45,002 nucleotides of DNA. It comes from C7867-001 sp964415875. Its GTDB lineage: Bacteria > Patescibacteriota > Minisyncoccia > Phycocordibacterales > Phycocordibacteraceae. The stretch is from the NCBI GenBank assembly GCA_964415875.1, contig CAYQCB010000003.1, positions 1 through 45,002 of the forward strand. Direction: 5' to 3'. Shown piece after piece: positions 39,650 through 45,002 of the stretch (its first letter is position 1; each line of letters starts with the position of its first letter). The notes beneath the pieces are model-generated. The model saw only the letters and a list, made by a program, of their open reading frames with translations. It was not told the origin of the DNA and made no database searches. Both the position numbers and the translations under genes were made by a program.

Positions 39650-40226
39650 TCTTGCGGAGCGAACGCGTGAGCGTGAACTCTGCGTACGCTCTGCAAAGAC
39701 GGCCGTCCAGAGAGCGTGTGTGCGCTCTGGACTAGGGAAGGTTATGTGTGCGCACATAACCTTCCCTAAAGATTCTCTCGGCAAACCACGGGTTGTGCTC
39801 GAATCGGTCCTCAAACACTCTCTGCAGGTGTCACTCTCGCATGCCTATCCTTTCGTCTTTACTGCCGCAATCAATAGCCCTCATGTTCGTATTGGAGTAG
39901 ATATTGAGCGCATACGCTCATTTACCCCTGTATTCCGTGCAGCGTTTATGACCGCAAAGGAATTGGAGATTGTTCGCACATCTGCAGTGAACGATCGTCA
40001 TCTCATGTCAACGCTTTGCTGGTCGGCAAAGGAATGCGTATTGAAAGCGATAGGTTGTGGTTTGCGAATGCATCCGCAAGAGGTAGAGATATCAGAAGTA
40101 CTTAAAAGGAACTCCGACATCTTCCACACCATTAGCATTGCGGTTTCTGGTGAGCAGCGAAGAGCTCGGGTGCGGTGGCACTCAGTGTGCGCTACGCACA
40201 TAGCGGTTATTGTCACACTTTTATAA
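39642..40226 (+). CDS. 4'-phosphopantetheinyl transferase
   Basis: 194 residues. Transfers phosphopantetheine from CoA to the Ser of a carrier protein. The family motifs are LSHAYPFVFTAAI, VRIGVDIERIRSF (metal-binding Asp and Glu) and LCWSAKECVLKAIGCGLRM (W-x2-KE-x3-K). ATG 39642 is chosen because it overlaps the preceding stop, as expected for a coupled gene. The obvious substrate is the ACP that begins 20 bases after its stop. The segment encoding GKVMCAHITF is a perfect 15-bp hairpin at DNA level, yet the frame passes through it intact. Confidence 0.9.
   Translation: MRSLAERTRERELCVRSAKTAVQRACVRSGLGKVMCAHITFPKDSLGKPRVVLESVLKHSLQVSLSHAYPFVFTAAINSPHVRIGVDIERIRSFTPVFRAAFMTAKELEIVRTSAVNDRHLMSTLCWSAKECVLKAIGCGLRMHPQEVEISEVLKRNSDIFHTISIAVSGEQRRARVRWHSVCATHIAVIVTLL
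39734..39767. repeat. 15-bp perfect hairpin inside the PPTase gene
   Basis: agggaaggttatgtg (39734-39748), loop tgcg, exact complement to 39767. Because of the symmetry both strands encode the peptide GKVMCAHITFP. It lies in the N-terminal, less conserved part of the protein. Confidence 0.8.
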
Positions 40227-40245
40227 AATTTTCTATCCTCGTTCT

Positions 40246-40521
40246 ATGGCTATAGACATTAAGAAACTGGTGTATCGCATCGTCTCGGAAAGTTTCAAGA
40301 CTCCTGTTGAATCCATTACGGATAGCTCAAGTTTGACGGAATTAGCAGACGACTCTATCGCGCTTTTTCAGCTGGTGATTACTTTTGAACGCGTGCTCGG
40401 CCACTCGGTCACTTATGACGACATAGCTTCTATTGAACGCGTTGGAGACATTGTGGCCTATGCGCAAAGGCTGCCACTCGACTCCCTAAACGCGGAGGCG
40501 CTTGATGAATTCCTCAATTGA
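40246..40521 (+). CDS. Acyl carrier protein
   Basis: 91 residues, acidic, four-helix ACP. The phosphopantetheine site is Ser37 in LADDSIALFQLVITFE (DSI in place of the common DSL). ATG 40246 is chosen over one at 40210 because the latter overlaps the PPTase end and adds unrelated residues; TATCCT ends 6 bases before 40246. No fatty acid synthesis gene is in the window, so this ACP is probably dedicated to the FeeM-like and PlsC-like enzymes of the same cluster. Confidence 0.9.
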   Translation: MAIDIKKLVYRIVSESFKTPVESITDSSSLTELADDSIALFQLVITFERVLGHSVTYDDIASIERVGDIVAYAQRLPLDSLNAEALDEFLN

Positions 40522-40533
40522 ACTTCTTAGACA

Positions 40534-41337
40534 ATGCCGTACTTCGTTAACATCCCGCTACTGGTAACACACTTCTTAAAGGGTGACGCGTTGGCGGCTG
40601 TTGTGCTTAGTGTCGAGGCATGGCTCTGTATCGTAGTGCTGCGGTACGCGTACATGATTTGGCGTGTGTTGCATGAGATGGGAACACCGAAACCAATTCC
40701 TGTGTATCCGGTAACAAACCCAAATGGAAGGCGCGTCTTAATTCTAGGAGACAGCACTGCGTACGGGACTGGGTCATCAAACAAGGACGACTCTATTGCA
40801 GGCCGTCTTTCTAAGGACTACCCGCACACTGAAATAATAAATCGCGCTATCAACGGCTCTGTAACTGCCAACTGCTTGCCGCAGCTCCATGGTGCACCCT
40901 ACGATATGTTTGATTTGATAATTGTTTCAACAGGAGGCAACGATGTCTTCTATAACCTAACGAATTTAGACAATGTGCGGCCAACCCTGCAGCAACTCCT
41001 GAAGGAGTGCGTAAACAAAAGTGACCATCACACAGTTGTGCTTTTTTATGCCAACTTCGGAGCGGCGAGGGTGTTTCCTCCTCTTCTCTTTTCTTTGGTA
41101 CAAAGGCGCACAGATAAAATACATCGCATTTTTAAGGAAGTGTGCGCGGAGCATGAAGTTCCGTGCGTAGAAATGTTCACGGAGGATGCTGAAAACGGTC
41201 TTCAAGCCACGAACCCTTTTGCTCGACAACCACGCACCTACCTGGCAAAGGATTTTATGCATCCGTCTTCTGAGGGGTACCGACTTTGGTATAACCGCAT
41301 GTGGCGCGAACTTCACAAAACAGACGTTAAACTCTAG
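40534..41337 (+). CDS. Membrane-anchored SGNH/GDSL hydrolase
   Basis: 267 residues: hydrophobic anchor (about 20-42), then a complete SGNH domain with block I ILGDSTAYGTG, block III STGGNDVFY and block V DFMHPSSEGY. It is a paralogue of the enzyme at 38885 but retains all catalytic and oxyanion residues. It starts 12 bases after the ACP stop, so it is in the same transcript. A paired active and altered copy might work as a heterodimer or on two substrates; this is inference. Confidence 0.88.
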   Translation: MPYFVNIPLLVTHFLKGDALAAVVLSVEAWLCIVVLRYAYMIWRVLHEMGTPKPIPVYPVTNPNGRRVLILGDSTAYGTGSSNKDDSIAGRLSKDYPHTEIINRAINGSVTANCLPQLHGAPYDMFDLIIVSTGGNDVFYNLTNLDNVRPTLQQLLKECVNKSDHHTVVLFYANFGAARVFPPLLFSLVQRRTDKIHRIFKEVCAEHEVPCVEMFTEDAENGLQATNPFARQPRTYLAKDFMHPSSEGYRLWYNRMWRELHKTDVKL

Positions 41338-41422
41338 TGTCGTAGGTGAAGAAAATTCGGGCAATGACATTTGGTGATTGCAGAACCAATTCAACGAGCA
41401 TACGTGCCGTTGAACGAAGCTA

Positions 41423-41451
41423 TTGTGTGATGCGCAAATTTGTCGTATAAT
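41423..41451 (+). promoter_or_regulatory. Promoter of the PEP-CTERM-like gene
   Basis: -35 TTGTGT (41423-41428), 17-bp spacer, -10 TATAAT (41446-41451), giving a leader of about 30 bases with aggagg before the GTG start. Confidence 0.65.
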
Positions 41452-41489
41452 CTTATAGGAACGTTCGTTAAAACCAGAAGGAGGCTATC

Positions 41490-42386
41490 GTGAAAGCTTT
41501 AGTACGAATGGTCCTACTGCTGGTAGGACTTGTGACACCAGGCCTCAGTGCGCCCGCACGCGCGACGCTCACCGCGCCTGTAAGCACAATTGACAACGCC
41601 CATGTCGCCCCGGTCACACTGACGGGGGACACGCGGTACAACCCCCAACCTTGGATACACCCGGGCCGGTACTCGTGCAGAGACTGCACTCTCGAGGAGG
41701 TGGTCGCCGAAAATGTTCGGACGCACAAATTCTCAGCGGCGGTGGGGGACTCAATTCTTCACAGCTACAGAGAGAACACTATGGCCTGCTACACGGGCAA
41801 ACTCGTCGATGGAGAAGTGCAGATTTCGTCATTTCACCATCTCGATGGCACCATTGGTACCGCCTGGGTTTACCCGGACCTTACTGACTCAAGTTGGGAC
41901 GGTCTTCGGGACAAAGACGTGTACATCTGTCTCGTTCCGGGGACTGGGTTCGCATTGACAAGGCCTGACGTCTGCTCCAACTGGAATTTCGTTCCGACCC
42001 CAGAAGGTTCTGGTGGTGGGTACACTCCTCCAGTGGCACAAGTTGTACCACCAGACACAAGGTCTGGCGGCCCGGAGATCTACTGGCCGCCCAGTCCGTT
42101 TGACTGGTTTGGGCCTCCTGGGGCGTTCACCAGTCCTCCGAGCGACTTCGGCTGGCCTGGTTTCCCCGGTGGCGGATACTCGGGTGGATATGTTCCTCCT
42201 GGTGGGCCTTTTCTTCCGCCGTACGACGAAGGTCATCATCATGGCGGCAGTCATCACGGCCACCATCATCACCACAAGCCGCCGCCGATTCAACCGCCGA
42301 CGGTGCCAGTTCCTGAACCGACAACCCTGGTGCTCCTCCTTTCTGGAGTTATCGGATTGTTCGTGTTCAAAAAGAGCGTGAGCTAA
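41490..42386 (+). CDS. Secreted His-rich protein with a PEP-CTERM-like sorting tail
   Basis: 298 residues. N-terminal signal peptide (about 1-26, ending APARA); a domain of about 140 residues with six Cys (CRDC near 63-66, then single CYTG, YICLV, VCSNW); a Gly/Pro/Tyr/Trp-rich stretch (170-245); a His block (HHHGGSHHGHHHHH near 250-263); and the tail VPVPEPTTLVLLLSGVIGLF plus VFKKSVS: PEP motif, hydrophobic helix, basic end. That is the order of PEP-CTERM signals cut by exosortases. GTG start with exact aggagg. Its own promoter and terminator make it monocistronic. The His block suggests metal binding. A plain C-terminal anchor is the alternative. Confidence 0.75.
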   Translation: MKALVRMVLLLVGLVTPGLSAPARATLTAPVSTIDNAHVAPVTLTGDTRYNPQPWIHPGRYSCRDCTLEEVVAENVRTHKFSAAVGDSILHSYRENTMACYTGKLVDGEVQISSFHHLDGTIGTAWVYPDLTDSSWDGLRDKDVYICLVPGTGFALTRPDVCSNWNFVPTPEGSGGGYTPPVAQVVPPDTRSGGPEIYWPPSPFDWFGPPGAFTSPPSDFGWPGFPGGGYSGGYVPPGGPFLPPYDEGHHHGGSHHGHHHHHKPPPIQPPTVPVPEPTTLVLLLSGVIGLFVFKKSVS

Positions 42387-42401
42387 CGAAACGTGTCTAA
42401 G

Positions 42402-42425
42402 CGCCCCGAACTTGTGTTCGGGGCG
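42402..42425 (+). terminator. Intrinsic terminator
   Basis: 10-bp stem cgccccgaac with loop ttgt, followed by ttacttat, 16 bases past the stop. Confidence 0.75.
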
Positions 42426-42549
42426 TTACTTATACACGCATGCGTCTGTTCTCACAGTGGCGACACGCGACGCCGCACTTTCTATGTTCTGCTTCACTGA
42501 GTTAGATTTTAATACCGCACAAAACAGGAAAATAGTGTAGATTGGCCTT

Positions 42550-43647
42550 ATGCTTCGCATTGGAATTGTCGGACTGCCAAACGTCGGGAAGTCGACGCTT
42601 TTTAATGCGCTCACCAAGGCTTCGGTTCCCGCTGAAAACTATCCTTTCTGCACCATTGACCCATCTGTGGGAGTGGTTGGCGTGCCCGACGAACGGCTGA
42701 ATGCGCTGGCAGATTTGTCACACAGCGAAAAAACAATTCCAGCTGCCATAGAATTTGTTGATATTGCAGGGCTGGTGAAGGGCGCGGCACAAGGTGACGG
42801 CCTTGGAAATCAATTCCTCACGCATATTCGAGAGACAGATGCCATCCTTGAAGTGGTGCGTTTTTTTGATGATCCAGACGTACTGCACGTAGACGGGCAG
42901 GTTGAACCCTACAAAGACATAGAAGTTATTAATCTCGAGCTCATTCTTTCCGACGCCGAACAGGTACGCAAAAGGCGCGACAGGCTGGTGAGCGACGTTC
43001 GTGCGCGCGTTAAAGGGGCGCCCGAAGAAGATGCTGTGCTCAGCAAGCTCGAAGCGGCTTTTTCTAGCGGCACATTAGCGCTTCTTGCAGGGCTCTCAGA
43101 AGAAGAGAAAAAGCGAATCGCTTCGCTCAATCTGCTTACGCTGAAGCCAATCCTCTACGCCTTCAATAGAAAAAGCGGTGGACACAATCTGGACGAGCTT
43201 GCCGATGGACGTGCGGAGCGAGCGTACGAACTCGTGGCCGCTTCCGGCATGCAGTATGTGTTTGTAGACGCAGCGACCGAGCACGAGCTCAACGATGTTG
43301 CTGACGAGGACAAAAACGGATTCAGACAGGAACTAGGTCTCCAGGACGACGGTCTTGCAGGTCTTATCCGGGGCGCCTATGAAATCCTCGGTCTTATATC
43401 TTTTTTCACTACGGGCGAAAAAGAAACGCGTGCGTGGACTATTTCCTCAGGCAGCACGGCGCCCGAGGCGGGCGCCGCTATTCATACCGACTTTCTCGAT
43501 AAATTCATCCGCGCTGAGGTAGTAGCCGCTCATGATCTCCTTGCACAGGGCAGTTGGGCAGCAGCGCGCGAAGCCGCAAAGGTGCGCACCGAAGGGAAGG
43601 AGTACGTGGTGAAAGACGGCGACGTGATGGTTTTTCTTCACGGCTAA
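42550..43647 (+). CDS. ychF: Redox-regulated ATPase/GTPase YchF
   Basis: 365 residues of the Obg-related YchF/OLA1 family, a ribosome-associated ATPase. G1 GLPNVGKSTLFNAL, the conserved AENYPFCTIDPSVGVV, G3 DIAGLVKGAAQGDGLGNQFL; a coiled coil (about 125-200), and a C-terminal TGS domain with ISFFTTGEKETRAWT and EGKEYVVKDGDVMVF. Full length. TAGATT lies 6 bases before the ATG. Confidence 0.97.
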   Translation: MLRIGIVGLPNVGKSTLFNALTKASVPAENYPFCTIDPSVGVVGVPDERLNALADLSHSEKTIPAAIEFVDIAGLVKGAAQGDGLGNQFLTHIRETDAILEVVRFFDDPDVLHVDGQVEPYKDIEVINLELILSDAEQVRKRRDRLVSDVRARVKGAPEEDAVLSKLEAAFSSGTLALLAGLSEEEKKRIASLNLLTLKPILYAFNRKSGGHNLDELADGRAERAYELVAASGMQYVFVDAATEHELNDVADEDKNGFRQELGLQDDGLAGLIRGAYEILGLISFFTTGEKETRAWTISSGSTAPEAGAAIHTDFLDKFIRAEVVAAHDLLAQGSWAAAREAAKVRTEGKEYVVKDGDVMVFLHG

Positions 43648-43685
43648 CACAAGGCAGGGTTTCTTATTTGTGGTATAATATCCGC

Positions 43686-44627
43686 ATGCACACTCACAAA
43701 GTCACCCCCAAAGATTTCTTCCTCTGGTTTGGTGCGATGCTTGCGCTCTACATTAGCGTTACCACGTATATAACCTTGTTGTTCAACTATCTAAATTTTG
43801 CCTTTCCCGACACACTTGCATACTACAGCGACCCCTATGCTAGCGGTGCCAGTTATGAAATGGCCACATTGGTGGTGCTCGTACCTCTTTTTCTGATACT
43901 CATGCGCTTCATACGCAGAGATATATCCCTAGACGCAACACGTGCAGACATCTGGGTGCGCCGGTGGGCGCTGCACCTCACTCTTTTTGTGACCGCAGTA
44001 GCTGTCGTTGTCGATTTGATCGTACTGCTTATGTACTTCTTTGATGGAGATGTAAGTGTGCGGTTCGCGCTGAAAGTATTGGTTGTGTTGCTCGTTTCGG
44101 CGGCCGGCTTTCTGCACTTTCTTGCTGACTTGCGCGGATTCTGGAAGACGCACGTCCGGCAAGCACATACCGTGGGCATCGCCGTCGGTATTCTCGTGCT
44201 CTGCAGCATCATTGCGGGCTTCTTTATCATCGGCACACCGTGGCAAGCACGCGAATATCGTACTGACGAACAAAGAGTGTCCGATTTGCAGCAATTACAG
44301 AGCCAGCTTATTTCGTATTGGCAAAGCAAGCAGGCACTCCCAGCTTCGCTGCAGGCATTAAACGACCCGTACTCTGGGTTCCTGGTGCCGCAAGATCCGC
44401 AGACTGGAACCGCCTACGGATATGAAGCGACAACCACCCTTGCGTTTGCGCTGTGCGCAACCTTCAGTGTGCCGTCGCGCTCTACTGCGCCAAGCGTAAC
44501 CGAACCTTCGGTAAAGTATCCAGCACTAGCGCTACAGGGAGATCCCGCCAACTACTGGTCACACGCGGCAGGAGAGGTGTGTTTTTATCGCACCATAGAT
44601 CCGCAACGGTATCCGCCACTACACTAA
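43686..44627 (+). CDS. DUF5671-like membrane protein with an external domain
   Basis: 313 residues. The first 160 contain four TM helices and the order seen in DUF5671: FFLWFGAMLALYISVTTYI, a loop with YYSDPYASGASY, then VVLVPLFLILMRFIRRDI and FALKVLVVLLVSAAGFLHF. A fifth TM (about 180-200) leads to a C-terminal domain with a helix of Gln/Ser-rich heptads (VSDLQQLQSQLISYWQSKQ) and a small fold with two Cys, similar to pseudopilin-like tails. ATG 43686 is preferred because TATAAT ends 6 bases before it. Confidence 0.8.
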   Translation: MHTHKVTPKDFFLWFGAMLALYISVTTYITLLFNYLNFAFPDTLAYYSDPYASGASYEMATLVVLVPLFLILMRFIRRDISLDATRADIWVRRWALHLTLFVTAVAVVVDLIVLLMYFFDGDVSVRFALKVLVVLLVSAAGFLHFLADLRGFWKTHVRQAHTVGIAVGILVLCSIIAGFFIIGTPWQAREYRTDEQRVSDLQQLQSQLISYWQSKQALPASLQALNDPYSGFLVPQDPQTGTAYGYEATTTLAFALCATFSVPSRSTAPSVTEPSVKYPALALQGDPANYWSHAAGEVCFYRTIDPQRYPPLH

Positions 44628-44651
44628 GACGGAGAGTTACAAATCCTCCGT

Positions 44652-45002
44652 ATGCACTACCCGCACGAAGACTTAGATAAGAAGTGGCAGCAGAAGTGGC
44701 AGGAAGCCAAACTTTACGCTGCTTCTGAAGACACAACGAAGCCAAAGACCTATGTCCTTGATATGTTTCCGTACCCCTCTGGAGAGGGGCTGCACGTGGG
44801 ACACCCTAAGGGCTATATTGCAACCGACGTGTACTCGCGCTCCAAGCGGATGCAGGGCCACAGCGTGCTCCACCCAATGGGGTGGGATGCGTTTGGTCTG
44901 CCCGCTGACAATTTCGCATTGAAGCACAAAACGCATCCGCGCAAAGCGGTGGAACAGAACATTGCTCGTTTCAAAGACCAGCTTGCGCACATGGGATTTG
45001 AT
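44652..45002 (+). CDS. leuS: Leucyl-tRNA synthetase, 5' end (truncated by window edge)
   Basis: 117 residues are visible. The start MHYPHEDLDKKWQQKWQE is typical, followed by FPYPSGEGLHVGHPKGYIAT with the HIGH-type class I motif, and MGWDAFGLPADNFALKHKTH, the phrase that separates LeuRS from IleRS and ValRS. The frame is open to the last base. The gene begins 25 bases after the DUF5671-like stop. Confidence 0.95.
   Translation, partial: MHYPHEDLDKKWQQKWQEAKLYAASEDTTKPKTYVLDMFPYPSGEGLHVGHPKGYIATDVYSRSKRMQGHSVLHPMGWDAFGLPADNFALKHKTHPRKAVEQNIARFKDQLAHMGFD

Noticed and set aside
1..45002. Alternative genetic code with TGA read as glycine
   Set aside because: Several genes end at TGA exactly where the family ends (for example tgt and the dienelactone hydrolase), and no conserved Gly position is encoded by TGA.

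Overview
The window looks like a chromosomal scaffold from a Patescibacteria / Candidate Phyla Radiation bacterium, most likely of the Parcubacteria group. Evidence: small membrane proteins and DUF5663-like and DUF5671-like proteins common in that radiation, a UvrC with no C-terminal HhH domain, a shortened ATP synthase delta and epsilon, a SET-domain protein, a CofE-like ligase with no F420 pathway, and many genes with a -10 box (TATACT, TATAAT and relatives) only 6-9 nt upstream of the start codon, so their mRNAs should be leaderless. Genetic code 11 fits; TGA is used as a stop.

Layout. 1-1900: decayed or foreign material (a GC-rich open frame at the edge, a DUF6176-like gene, the tail of a surface protein, a NUDIX gene lacking a good start, two perfect palindromes). 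2050-7083: a membrane-anchored protein of unknown role, an MGMT-type DNA repair protein, a DsbA-like oxidoreductase, a dienelactone hydrolase and small membrane proteins including DedA. 7107-13392: a conjugation-type ATPase translationally coupled to a 950-aa membrane partner, then two small proteins. 13460-22895: FKBP, Tgt, UvrB, UvrA, UvrC and D-Ala-D-Ala ligase. 23000-24480: three tRNA genes (Ala-TGC, Pro-CGG, Val-CAC) embedded in tRNA fragments and hairpins, with a 100-N gap flanked by identical 55-bp ends. 24535-31927: a TspO fusion, a small TM protein, a SWIB protein and the complete F1Fo ATP synthase operon (atpBEFHAGDC). 32072-36478: a secreted 3D-domain protein, a transglutaminase-like protein, CofE-like ligase, SET protein, cold-shock protein and a flavodoxin-like reductase.

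36533-42386 is the most interesting part. Two divergent arms carry a ThiF/E1-like adenylyltransferase, a FeeM-type N-acyl amino acid synthase and a PlsC-type acyltransferase (minus strand), and two membrane-anchored SGNH hydrolases, a 4'-phosphopantetheinyl transferase and an acyl carrier protein (plus strand). Immediately beyond lies a secreted His-rich, Gly/Pro-rich protein ending in a PEP-CTERM-like sorting tail. FeeM-like acyltransferases are known partners of PEP-CTERM/exosortase loci in other bacteria, so this may be a compact acyl-ACP-dependent surface or lipid modification system; no exosortase is visible in the window.

The window closes with ychF, a DUF5671-like membrane protein and the 5' end of leuS. 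A second theme is loss of metal ligands: Tgt lacks all three zinc cysteines, UvrC lacks its Fe-S cysteines, and UvrA has one zinc cysteine replaced by Asp.
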